Source: RUG708 sp050946535
GTDB lineage: Bacteria; Bacillota; Clostridia; Peptostreptococcales; Anaerovoracaceae
Assembly (NCBI GenBank): GCA_050946535.1
Contig: JBMNUZ010000002.1
Span: 153,691-217,690, forward strand
Direction of reading: 5' to 3'
Length of the DNA: 64,000 bases
The notes beneath the pieces were generated by a model. That model was given only the letters and a program-made list of their open reading frames with translations. It did no database searches and had not been told where the DNA came from. Positions 45,823 to 54,524 of this stretch are shown here, piece after piece (position 1 is the stretch's first letter; each line of letters opens with the position of its first letter). The translations under genes and the position numbers were made by a program.

Positions 45823-47469
45823 ATGAAACGCAGTACAACAGCTAAAATTTGTCTGGTTCTGTCGCTCTTCCTTGTTTGCTCAACGGTTTTAACCGGCTGC
45901 AGGGAGAGCGAGGTTCTCGAGCAGAAGATTTATACGGAAAATCAGGATACTGACTACGATAACCAGACTAAGATGAAGAACAACGATGAAAACAACACTG
46001 ATCAGGATCAGCAGATTTCATCCAAGCAGGAGACAGACGACGCTGACAAGGAGAGAAATCAGCAGGATACGCAGGCTGTTCAGGGTGATCAGGACAACAG
46101 CAGTTCTACTGCGAAAACGACCTATGACTCAGGAGCTTCTTCAAACGGCACGGCGAAGAATTCCGGAAACGGCAGTCAGACAGGCACCGATACTCAGTCA
46201 GAGGGCGTGACGGACACGACAGGAGTTAACGCTGGGAATTCCGGAGACCAGCAGGTAGTCAGCGACAACGGAGAAACGGTAAATATCAGCGATACATACA
46301 CTAAGATCGCTGCAGCCGATCCGGCGACGGCTGCTGTCGTTGAGATGCTCGGCGGTTCGGGAATGCTGAAGGCGTCTTCGCAGAGGTTTGCAGACAGCGA
46401 CGCCAGCTCGCTCTTCTCTGACGCAAGCCAGGTTCAGGTTCTCTGGGACGGAAACGGCAGCTCAGGGATGACGGACGAACAGTTCTCACAGCTGCTTACT
46501 GCAGTTACTTCCGACAGCAGCGGAAAGGGAGCGGTTCTCTACAGATCAGGAGAGCTTTCCGATTCTCAGATATCGCAGCTTAACGCCGCAAGCATAGATA
46601 CATATGCTATAAACCTTACTCCTGACACTTCGAACGCATCCGAGACATACAAAGAGCAGATACAGGCTATCGGCGAAATGCTCGGAAGCGATGCGGCGAA
46701 TAAGGCAGAGCAGTATGTCTCATGGTACGACAATGTGCTCAGTACCGCGAAATCGAAGGCCGGCAGTTCGGTCTACTCTCTGTTCATCCAGGGATGGGAT
46801 GCAAGCGCGGGATGGTCGGTTGCCGGAGCGTCCGGCACAGGACTGGCGATTGCCCCTTCGCAGAAGCACGTACGCCTGCTCAACGAATATCTCAGTACCG
46901 GCGGCGTAGTCAATTCGAATACGAAGGTATCCGGCGAGCTCGGCCAGGCGAGATACTGGTACGTAAATCCGCTTATAGGTACAGGCGTTTCAAAGGTAAC
47001 TCTCACGGGTACGCTTGCCGAAACGCTGACTGAGGACTCCAGAAACAAGCTGACCTCTGTAAACGAATCCAGCACTTATCTTGGAGACGAAGGATTCCCT
47101 GCTGTAATCACAGCTAGCTCTTATGCTACGCAGCAGCTCACCAACGACAAGAACAGCGGATATCTCTGGAAAAACTGGGGACAGACTTCAAACGGCAATG
47201 CATCCGACTACGGATTCATCTACGGATCTGTAATCGTATCCACTACAATACACGGTGATTACAACGTCTACACGCTTCCTTCGGGAGTCGGCGGAAGCTG
47301 GGCTCTCGGAACTCCTGAGGGCGTTCTCACGGCTCTGTGGGCGTGCGATAAATTCGGCGGTACTGTATCCGACAGCGAGATTGCAGCACAGCTGAAAGAC
47401 CTTTACACGAATATCTTCGGAATCGATGTATCAGACAGTCAGATAAACAGCATGCTTTCGGGCGAGTAA
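45823..47469 (+). CDS. Stalked substrate-binding lipoprotein, class III PBP (cassette B)
   Basis: Paralogue of the cassette A lipoprotein. The start at 45823 opens a signal peptide with lipobox LTGC followed by the shared VLEQKIY block. A stalk of about 130 residues rich in Asn, Gln, Asp, Ser, Thr and Gly follows. The binding fold shows AADPATAAVVEMLGG, VLWDGNGSSGMTDEQFSQLL and a C-terminal GTPEGVLTALWACDKFGG with DLYTNIFGIDVSDSQINSML, the standard ending of BtuF/FecB proteins. Two Trp-rich loops (IQGWDASAGWSVAG) differ from paralogue A, hinting at a different ligand. GTG start of the permease follows 10 bases later. Confidence 0.87.
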   Translation: MKRSTTAKICLVLSLFLVCSTVLTGCRESEVLEQKIYTENQDTDYDNQTKMKNNDENNTDQDQQISSKQETDDADKERNQQDTQAVQGDQDNSSSTAKTTYDSGASSNGTAKNSGNGSQTGTDTQSEGVTDTTGVNAGNSGDQQVVSDNGETVNISDTYTKIAAADPATAAVVEMLGGSGMLKASSQRFADSDASSLFSDASQVQVLWDGNGSSGMTDEQFSQLLTAVTSDSSGKGAVLYRSGELSDSQISQLNAASIDTYAINLTPDTSNASETYKEQIQAIGEMLGSDAANKAEQYVSWYDNVLSTAKSKAGSSVYSLFIQGWDASAGWSVAGASGTGLAIAPSQKHVRLLNEYLSTGGVVNSNTKVSGELGQARYWYVNPLIGTGVSKVTLTGTLAETLTEDSRNKLTSVNESSTYLGDEGFPAVITASSYATQQLTNDKNSGYLWKNWGQTSNGNASDYGFIYGSVIVSTTIHGDYNVYTLPSGVGGSWALGTPEGVLTALWACDKFGGTVSDSEIAAQLKDLYTNIFGIDVSDSQINSMLSGE

Positions 47470-47479
47470 GGAGGACGTC

Positions 47480-48847
47480 GTGTCAGACAGTCAGAACGAT
47501 GGAGGAAAGATCCGGATGAAACCGGCTTCCTCCGACGGCGGATCAGGGCGTATTACACCACGTCCTGCCGCTAAGAAGAAAAAAGACAAAAATGAAAAAA
47601 AGGCTGTCAAAGCCGCCCGCGCAAAAGACCGCGAAAGGCAGAAGAGGGACAGTGGCAGAATCACGATGAGGACGTCTGCCTCTTCTGCCGATGTAGAGGC
47701 GCTCAAGGCACAGAAAGCCAGAACGAGGAAGTTCAAGCGCGGCAACAAAGCCATGGTCGTCCTGGGCGTGGCTCTCGTGCTCGTGTTTATGTTTTCGACG
47801 GCTTTCTTCGTGACGGTGTCGGAAGAACACATGTATCTCGCCTATTGGCTCGAACTTTCCAGAACGCAGGCGATGAGGTTCTTCAACTTTATAACCGGCG
47901 CCGGCGCAGAGGGAGGAATACAGTTCGTAACATACAGGAACATCATGGTTGTAATGGCCGGCGCGTGCCTCGCATGCAGCGGTGCAATATATCAGGGCAC
48001 TTTCAGAAATATTCTCGCATCTCCTTCGACACTCGGCGTAATGTCCGGAGGAAGTCTCGGAAATATTATCTACGCGCTGTTCTTTGTGTCGATTACGGCG
48101 GGAACGGTAAAATCCAGCGATTTAGCTGCAGAATTCCAGTCACAGAATCTACTGATGAGAAATCTGCAGTCTTTTATGGTGCTCGCAGGATGCTTCGGTG
48201 CCGTGGCTCTTGTAGTCGTAATCACGCTTTTGATAGGAAGAGGAAAGTTTAAATCAAACTACCTGATACTTACGGGAATTATCTTTTCCTCGCTTATCGG
48301 AACTTTCAGCAGCATGGTCCAGTATTACCTGATAGAGAATAATCCGAACGATCCGAGAATCGACGTAATAAGAAATCTTACGATGGGAGGATTCGTCAAT
48401 TCGTATAAGCTCGATCAGGTGCTCATAATGGCAGCGCTGCTCATCCCGTGCTGCGTGATCCTGATGGCGATGTCCGGGCGGCTCGATGCGCTTTCGCTAG
48501 GAGACGAACAGGCACGCACGATGGGCATCAACGTAAGGCTTTGCAAAATACTCGCGATAGCCGTCAATACGATCATGACCGCAGTTATCATAGCTTTCTG
48601 CGGCCAGATAGGATTCATAGGATTTATAATCCCGCTGGCGGCACGCAGGATAGTAGGTCCTGGTTTCAGGAAACTCATTCCTGCATCAATGCTGCTCGGT
48701 TCCGTCGTACTGCTCATCATCTACGACATAGCTATCCTCACGCATATGACAGGATACCTTAATGTTCTTACGAGCGGAATCGGAAGCGTCGTCATGATTA
48801 TTGCGTACATCAAAGGAGGAGGTGCAGCACGTGGGGACTACGAATAA
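47480..48847 (+). CDS. FecCD-family permease 1 with basic N-terminal tail (cassette B)
   Basis: GTG start with AAGGAGG upstream. The first ~95 residues are cytoplasmic and strongly basic, with three short related units (GKIRMKPASS, GRITPRPAA, GRITMRTSAS) and a Lys/Arg run. Then about nine membrane helices follow with family blocks: GAIYQGTFRNILASPSTLGV, LGDEQARTMGINVRLCK and CGQIGFIGFIIPLAAR. The tail is unusual for the family. The 3' end overlaps the next permease gene by 17 bases, exactly as in cassette A. Confidence 0.9.
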   Translation: MSDSQNDGGKIRMKPASSDGGSGRITPRPAAKKKKDKNEKKAVKAARAKDRERQKRDSGRITMRTSASSADVEALKAQKARTRKFKRGNKAMVVLGVALVLVFMFSTAFFVTVSEEHMYLAYWLELSRTQAMRFFNFITGAGAEGGIQFVTYRNIMVVMAGACLACSGAIYQGTFRNILASPSTLGVMSGGSLGNIIYALFFVSITAGTVKSSDLAAEFQSQNLLMRNLQSFMVLAGCFGAVALVVVITLLIGRGKFKSNYLILTGIIFSSLIGTFSSMVQYYLIENNPNDPRIDVIRNLTMGGFVNSYKLDQVLIMAALLIPCCVILMAMSGRLDALSLGDEQARTMGINVRLCKILAIAVNTIMTAVIIAFCGQIGFIGFIIPLAARRIVGPGFRKLIPASMLLGSVVLLIIYDIAILTHMTGYLNVLTSGIGSVVMIIAYIKGGGAARGDYE

Positions 48848-49952
48848 ACTTCGTGGAAACGGAAAGAACCGCAGTGTCTACGTCGTACCGACGTTAATCC
48901 TCATTGCGATGTTTCTCATAAGCCTGTGTTTCCGAGTATCGGAACCGGGATTTGAGCCTGCCCAGACGGTTTCAAACCTGTGGGCGGCTTTGAAAATAGG
49001 GCTTGCAGAGCTTTTCAACCAGCCTCTTGCCCTCGATAAATTCGATATCATACACAGCCACGATTTCTACTACGAGTCTGTTTCGAGACTCAAGCAGTCG
49101 ATCGTGACGTGCATAGCCGGAATGGCGGTCTGCGCCGGCGGCGCAGTGTTCCAGACGATGTTCAGGAATCCGCTGGCATCGCCGAATATCCTCGGTATTT
49201 CGACGGGAGTAAATCTGGGAACCGTGTTGTTCCTGTTCCTGTTCCCGACAACCGCGATGGGTATGCTGAACCGCAGATACGTCTACTGCTATGCATGCGC
49301 AGCGATTCTCGTAGGAATCACGATGCTCTCCGGAAAAATAGCCGGCAAGAGACTCGGCAGATTTTCCGTGCAGGATATGCTCGTCGTGGGAGCGATAGTG
49401 AGCCAGTTCGGAAATGTACTGGCCATGTATTTCCAGTTCAAGCTGGAAGAGATAGATACGAACCTGCTCACTGCGTATCAGGAGATTTCGATGGGCATCT
49501 ACGTGCTCACGGATCTTAAGAGCATGCTGATCTTCCTGATAAGCATGGCGGCAAGCATACTTCCGCTGTATCTGCTCCGTTACAGGATGAACGCTTCGGT
49601 GCTCGACGATTACGAGGCAAGGAGCATGGGAGTCAGACCAGGCCGGCTCAGGGCTGTCGGTATGATCTGCGGAGCCGTCATGGCTGTTACCGCACTTACC
49701 GAATGCGGAGACATGGGAATCATGTCGATGGCGATTCCGCCGGTAGTCAGATACCTGAGCAAGGGAGCTGACTTCAGAAAAGTATTGTATATAAGCATGT
49801 GCCTCGGCGGCGCTTTAATGCTGCTCGCCAGAAGCATCTGCTCGATGATATATGTGGCAGGTATGGCTCTTCCGATCAACTTCGCGGTCAGCCTCATTGT
49901 ACTGCCGCTGTTCGTAGTAGCACTGTCGAAGCAAAGGGGTGTGTACGCATGA
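48831..49952 (+). CDS. FecCD-family permease 2 (cassette B)
   Basis: A GTG start at 48831 is chosen because AGGAGGAGG lies about 8 bases upstream; an in-frame TTG further up has none. About nine helices with GAVFQTMFRNPLASPNILGI, MGVRPGRLRAVGMICGAVMAV and CGDMGIMSMAIPPVVR. The last block differs from the usual G-x-x-x-PHxxR: it reads PPVVR, lacking the His. The stop forms an ATGA overlap with the ATPase gene. Confidence 0.9.
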   Translation: MGTTNKLRGNGKNRSVYVVPTLILIAMFLISLCFRVSEPGFEPAQTVSNLWAALKIGLAELFNQPLALDKFDIIHSHDFYYESVSRLKQSIVTCIAGMAVCAGGAVFQTMFRNPLASPNILGISTGVNLGTVLFLFLFPTTAMGMLNRRYVYCYACAAILVGITMLSGKIAGKRLGRFSVQDMLVVGAIVSQFGNVLAMYFQFKLEEIDTNLLTAYQEISMGIYVLTDLKSMLIFLISMAASILPLYLLRYRMNASVLDDYEARSMGVRPGRLRAVGMICGAVMAVTALTECGDMGIMSMAIPPVVRYLSKGADFRKVLYISMCLGGALMLLARSICSMIYVAGMALPINFAVSLIVLPLFVVALSKQRGVYA

Positions 49953-50767
49953 AGCTTGAGATAAGTAATCTTGCCTGCGGTTATGAAGAAGGCAAGCCGC
50001 TGGTACGCGACGTGAACATCACGCTCGGAAGCGGAGACATATGCTGTATTCTCGGCCGGAACGGCGTCGGCAAATCGACGATGTTCAAGACGATCCTGGG
50101 ACTTCTCCCTCCGCTCGAGGGACGTATCATGATCGACGGCGAGGATACCGCGAAATGGAGTCCGGAGAAGCTGGCCGGAAGCGTGGCATATGTGGCACAG
50201 AGCCATACGCCGCCGTTTCCGTATCTCGTCGAAGAGATGGTAATGATGGGGCGGATGAACCACATCGGAGTGTTCGGCAAACCGGGCAAAAAAGATGAAG
50301 AGGTAGTAAATCGTCTGATAAACGAGCTTGGAATCGATTACCTGCGCGGCAAGCCTTATACCGAGGTATCGGGAGGCGAGAGACAGATGGTAATGATAGC
50401 AAGAGCTCTCGCACAGGAGCCTAAGATTCTCGTTCTCGACGAACCTACGGCAAACCTGGACTACGGCAACAAGGTCGTCGTCCTCGACACCGTTAAAAGC
50501 ATGGCGACAAGGGGTATCTGCACGATATTTACTACACACGATCCGGAACAGGCGCTGCTGCTCGATGCGCAGACAGCAATAATCATTCCTGGAGAAGAAG
50601 TAGTATTCGGCGATTCCGCCAGAGTCGTCACCGAGAAAAACCTCAAGCTGGCGTACAAAGCAGACATAAGAGTTGTGGAAATAGTAGACGACACCGGACA
50701 TCCGGTCAGAGTATGCATACCTTTGTTGCACAGCAGAGAAGAAGTAGTGAAGAACAGATTGGGATAA
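49949..50767 (+). CDS. Fec/BtuD-type ABC ATPase (cassette B)
   Basis: A 272-aa ATPase of normal family length. Walker A GRNGVGKSTM, Q-loop AYVAQSHTPPFPY, signature VSGGERQMVMIARAL, Walker B ILVLDEPTANLDY, H-loop FTTHDPEQ. It lacks the ~245-residue disordered tail of the cassette A homologue. The start codon overlaps the permease stop in an ATGA. The MoxR gene begins 18 bases after its stop behind AAAGGAG, so importer and MoxR module share a transcript. Confidence 0.93.
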   Translation: MKLEISNLACGYEEGKPLVRDVNITLGSGDICCILGRNGVGKSTMFKTILGLLPPLEGRIMIDGEDTAKWSPEKLAGSVAYVAQSHTPPFPYLVEEMVMMGRMNHIGVFGKPGKKDEEVVNRLINELGIDYLRGKPYTEVSGGERQMVMIARALAQEPKILVLDEPTANLDYGNKVVVLDTVKSMATRGICTIFTTHDPEQALLLDAQTAIIIPGEEVVFGDSARVVTEKNLKLAYKADIRVVEIVDDTGHPVRVCIPLLHSREEVVKNRLG

Positions 50768-50785
50768 AGAAAAGGAGCCGTTAAT

Positions 50786-51808
50786 ATGAGTGAGTTAGAC
50801 AGCAGCCGCATAGAAGGACTTTCATATGTTCCTATTACAGAAGAAGATGCGTTGGAATGCAGAAAAAAGATGAAGGCTATCGCCGACAACATGGAGACGG
50901 TAATCGCCGGCAAGCGCCGCGTAGTAGTACTTACGGTGCTCGCGCTTGTAGCCGGAGGCCACGTACTGATCGAGGACGTTCCTGGTACAGGAAAGACGAG
51001 CCTCGTTTCAGCGCTTGCGAAATCCATCAGCTGCGATTACAGCAGAATCCAGTTCACACCGGACGTTATGCCTTCAGATGTAACAGGTTTCTCGATATAC
51101 AACCAGAAGACGGGAGAATTTGAATTCCGCAAGGGAGCCGCAATGAGCAACATCGTCCTCGCCGATGAAATCAACAGAGCGAGTGCGAAGACACAGTCAG
51201 CAATGCTCGAGATCATGGAAGAAAAGCAGGTAACCGTGGATTCAAACACTTATGTAATGGACAGCCCGTACATGGTACTTGCGACTCAGAACCCGATAGA
51301 GCAGCTCGGTACTTATCAGCTGCCTGAGGCGCAGATCGACCGTTTCATGATCAAGTTCTCGATGGGATATCCTTCATTCAAGGACGAAGTCAGGGTAATC
51401 ATGACAGGTGAAAAGTCAAAGCAGGAGATCAGCCCGTGCGTCACGAAGGAAGAAATCGTACAGCTGACGAAAGACTGCCGCCGCGTCATCGTAAGCCGCG
51501 AGATGTCGGACTACATAGTAAGCATCATAACAGCTACGAGAAACAACGAAGACGTAAGACTCGGATCTTCACCAAGAGGAAGCATAGCTCTTTACGAGCT
51601 TTCAAGGGCATACGCTCTTTATCAGGGCAGAAATTACGTTATGCCTGACGATATAAAGTTCCTGGCTCCTTACGTACTCGGCCACAGAATCATACTTACT
51701 CACAAGGCGAAGACTGAAAAGAAGACTGGAACAGGAATCATAGAAGAAATCATCAAGAATGTTGTAGTACCTTCGAGTCCGGAGGAAGCTGAAGCGGAGG
51801 CGTTATAA
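50786..51808 (+). CDS. MoxR-family AAA+ ATPase (cassette B)
   Basis: A 340-aa AAA+ ATPase. Walker A DVPGTGKTS, Walker B VLADEINRASAKTQ, sensor ATQNPIEQLGTYQLPEAQIDRF. The N terminus is shorter than in the cassette A copy. It begins 18 bases behind the ABC ATPase and its stop codon directly abuts the ATG of the DUF58 gene, so order is ATPase-MoxR-DUF58-DUF4129, versus DUF58-DUF4129-MoxR in cassette A. Likely a chaperone for the DUF58 partner; inferred. Confidence 0.92.
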   Translation: MSELDSSRIEGLSYVPITEEDALECRKKMKAIADNMETVIAGKRRVVVLTVLALVAGGHVLIEDVPGTGKTSLVSALAKSISCDYSRIQFTPDVMPSDVTGFSIYNQKTGEFEFRKGAAMSNIVLADEINRASAKTQSAMLEIMEEKQVTVDSNTYVMDSPYMVLATQNPIEQLGTYQLPEAQIDRFMIKFSMGYPSFKDEVRVIMTGEKSKQEISPCVTKEEIVQLTKDCRRVIVSREMSDYIVSIITATRNNEDVRLGSSPRGSIALYELSRAYALYQGRNYVMPDDIKFLAPYVLGHRIILTHKAKTEKKTGTGIIEEIIKNVVVPSSPEEAEAEAL

Positions 51809-53035
51809 ATGAAACGGAGCGCTGCAGCAGACAACGCGATAAGAGCTGTGGTGCTTGCAGTTGTTCTCGTGGTCCTCATACTTCCGGCTTATTACAGCAA
51901 CAGGATTTACGCGTACTTTCCGTTTTTTGCTGTGCTGCTTCTGACTGTCGGGTCGGTGCTTCTGACGTTCGTCGTAAAACGGAAAATCAGATTCGACTCC
52001 GACTACGTCGATGCCGAGTGTGAAAGAGGACAGAGCGTTCCGCTCACCATGAACATCTGCAATGACAGCTGGCTTATATGTCCGAGAGCTGTTGCATTCA
52101 TATATATCTCGGACGTGCTGGGAGGTACTGATACAGTTACGCCGGCCGCATTCACGATGGCTGCGCGTGGTGTTTCGGACTTTTCATTCGACATACGCAT
52201 GGATCACATAGGCGAGTACAAAGCGGGCATCAGGTCTGTGGAACTTTACGATTTCCTCGGAATTTTCCGCTTTCCGCTCGGAATAAGCGAAGAACTTTCG
52301 ATAGCCGTAATGCCTAAAAAGCGTGAAGACCTTGAGTTCGAGCTGAAGGAGGAATCCGTCTCCGAAAGCATGGAGCAGAACAAGGCGGTCATCAATGACG
52401 GCTTCGATTATTCGGGCGTCAGGGAATACGCTATGGGCGACTCCATGAAGAGAATACACTGGAAGATATCGGCTCATTCTCCTCACTATATGACGAAGCT
52501 CACAGAGACAAGCATGAGAAACGACCTGGCGATAGTCATGGATCCGTCTGCTCCGATCACGGACAGAGAGACTCTTGCGTGCCTTTACGATGCGGTCGTT
52601 GAGACGGTTCTTTCGGCGGTTCATACCGCAGAACACAGTGAGACCGATTTCCAGGTTTATTACAAAGGAAAAGACGGAACTACGGCTAGCATGGTTCCTA
52701 AATCAGAATACGACGAACGCCTTTTCGTAAGAAATGCAGCGGTCATTTCGCCGTCCGGAAGCGATGACGGAGTCGACGGATCTGCGATCATCAGGGAAGA
52801 GGCGATGATTTCGGGCGGAAGCTCAAACCTCATAGTAGTAGCGGCTTCTGTTTCGCAGGAACTGATAGAGGAACTGATTACGGCAAGACAGTACGGAAGA
52901 AACGTACACCTTATATTTATAGTTGAACACGGGCTCGACAGCAGGTCGCGAGAGGAAAAGACGGCCGATCTGGGAGCTCTTAACGAATACGATATCCTGG
53001 TCAGCATTTTCGAGGCTGATGCGCCGGAGGCATAA
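51809..53035 (+). CDS. DUF58 domain protein (cassette B)
   Basis: A 408-aa membrane-anchored DUF58 protein. Two N-terminal helices (residues 12-55) precede an extracytoplasmic-looking segment and the DUF58 signature YSGVREYAMGDSMKRIHWKI near residue 205. The expected DxSxS metal site reads DPSAP, closer to consensus than DFRVP in cassette A but still lacking the second Ser. The gene abuts MoxR without any gap and ends 2 bases before the DUF4129 gene. Confidence 0.88.
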   Translation: MKRSAAADNAIRAVVLAVVLVVLILPAYYSNRIYAYFPFFAVLLLTVGSVLLTFVVKRKIRFDSDYVDAECERGQSVPLTMNICNDSWLICPRAVAFIYISDVLGGTDTVTPAAFTMAARGVSDFSFDIRMDHIGEYKAGIRSVELYDFLGIFRFPLGISEELSIAVMPKKREDLEFELKEESVSESMEQNKAVINDGFDYSGVREYAMGDSMKRIHWKISAHSPHYMTKLTETSMRNDLAIVMDPSAPITDRETLACLYDAVVETVLSAVHTAEHSETDFQVYYKGKDGTTASMVPKSEYDERLFVRNAAVISPSGSDDGVDGSAIIREEAMISGGSSNLIVVAASVSQELIEELITARQYGRNVHLIFIVEHGLDSRSREEKTADLGALNEYDILVSIFEADAPEA

Positions 53036-53037
53036 AC

Positions 53038-54342
53038 ATGACGTCATATTTTAAAAATCACATATGGGACATGATATGCTGCTTTCTGCTCAGCACAGGA
53101 CTCGCCATCAATGTTTTCGCGGGATACGACAGCAGTGATTCCAAGACGACGAGCTTTGCAGCCATCGCGGCGGTATGTGCCGTATGCGTGGTGCTGCTTT
53201 TCATAGCAGGCTACAACAAGGCTACAACGATAGCCGGCATAATAACGGCTGTTGTCCTTGTAGTGGCTGCACTGGTAATCGTGCGGAGCTTTCACGCTTC
53301 GACAGGAAGCAAGGTTGATAAAAACCCGATGCTTTTCTGGATAGTCACCATAGCTGTCTCAGCCGTCTGTTATCTGATGACGAGATGGCGCATAAGCACG
53401 ATACTGCTGCTGATCGGCAGCTGCATCATGATGGCAGCGTTCGGATTTCTCAAGTATCCGGTTAACTTTCGCGGATATATCCTTTTCTTCTGCGCGCTGG
53501 TCGTCATGTTCATGCTCAGAGTGTATGAAAACTCTGCAGTGACTGCGTATACGGGAAGCGTGAGATTCGGGCGATACACGATTCAGTCAATCGCGATGAT
53601 ACTTGTGATCACGCTCGCCGCAGGCGGCATATATGCGGGAATAATAAAACCGCTCAATCCGAAAACCCACGAGCTCAAGCTCATAACAAAGCTCGAGTCT
53701 CTTGAAATACTTCAGAAGGTCGGCATTTCGAAACGTACCGAGGTTCCGCAGCAGCAGAACCAGACGAACAATGAAAACGACCAGACCCAGAATACTAATC
53801 AGAAACAGGATCAGGACGATACGACATCGCCTCAGCAGAACAGGGATGAAAATCAGCAGGGCGATATCGAACAGCAGACTCAGACCGAAGAAGGCCAGGC
53901 TGTAAATTATCATCAGGACCGCACATGGCTCTATGTTCTTCTGGCGGTACTGATCGCTCTGGCTCTTGCGGCGCCGTTCGTGATCCGCCACCTGCTTCAC
54001 AAGCGCTGGGAAAACAAGGTGCATGAGGCGGGGCCGACAGACGGAGCTGTGATGATATACCAGTGGCTCACGTCAAAGCTGAAATACGCCGGATTTACGA
54101 GACCTCCGGACGTATCGCTCAACAAGTACATGAGGAGCCAGCGCAGGGCTATGAAGAGCTTTGCGGTCGGCTCTGTCGATATGTACTCGCTGACGCGTTC
54201 ATACGAGGAGATCGTATACGGCTACAGGAAACTGGATGACGTCGAGTTCAGCCGGTTCTGGAAGGTATACGAAGCCTTCAGGGAAAATATGAAGAAAAAA
54301 ATCGGGCGTTTCAAATATGCCCTTCACTATTTCGTAATTTAA
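53038..54342 (+). CDS. DUF4129-type polytopic membrane protein (cassette B)
   Basis: A 434-aa membrane protein parallel to the cassette A copy: several N-terminal helices, a Gln/Asn/Asp-rich stretch (residues ~240-300), one more helix (LYVLLAVLIALALAAPFVI), and a C-terminal DUF4129-like soluble part with YQWLTSKLKYAGFTRPPDVS and MYSLTRSYEEIVYG. Both copies end in a closely similar FKYALHYF/LRYLLKYF motif. Function unknown; the last gene before the SLH block. Confidence 0.82.
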   Translation: MTSYFKNHIWDMICCFLLSTGLAINVFAGYDSSDSKTTSFAAIAAVCAVCVVLLFIAGYNKATTIAGIITAVVLVVAALVIVRSFHASTGSKVDKNPMLFWIVTIAVSAVCYLMTRWRISTILLLIGSCIMMAAFGFLKYPVNFRGYILFFCALVVMFMLRVYENSAVTAYTGSVRFGRYTIQSIAMILVITLAAGGIYAGIIKPLNPKTHELKLITKLESLEILQKVGISKRTEVPQQQNQTNNENDQTQNTNQKQDQDDTTSPQQNRDENQQGDIEQQTQTEEGQAVNYHQDRTWLYVLLAVLIALALAAPFVIRHLLHKRWENKVHEAGPTDGAVMIYQWLTSKLKYAGFTRPPDVSLNKYMRSQRRAMKSFAVGSVDMYSLTRSYEEIVYGYRKLDDVEFSRFWKVYEAFRENMKKKIGRFKYALHYFVI

Positions 54343-54370
54343 TTGATTGTACGGGATTTTCCGCAGGAGG

Positions 54371-54403
54371 CGGCGGCCGGCTTCAAGCCGGTACGGCCGC
54401 CGG
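54371..54403 (+). other. GC-rich hairpin between DUF4129 and first SLH gene
   Basis: CCGGCTT pairs perfectly with AAGCCGG, flanked by GCGGCGG-type arms pairing with CCGCCG. No T tract follows, so it is more likely an mRNA processing/stability or partial termination site that could set SLH expression apart from the importer. TTGACA at 54452 may be a -35 box, without a clear -10. Confidence 0.45.
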
Positions 54404-54524
54404 AGCGGAAGTGATTATACTGCAGTCTAATGTGTCCGCACTGCAGACGCGTTGACAACATATATATGGCCTGCACAACGCAGGTATTTTCTGTTTATTT
54501 TTATTACAGGAGGAGAGGATTTTC

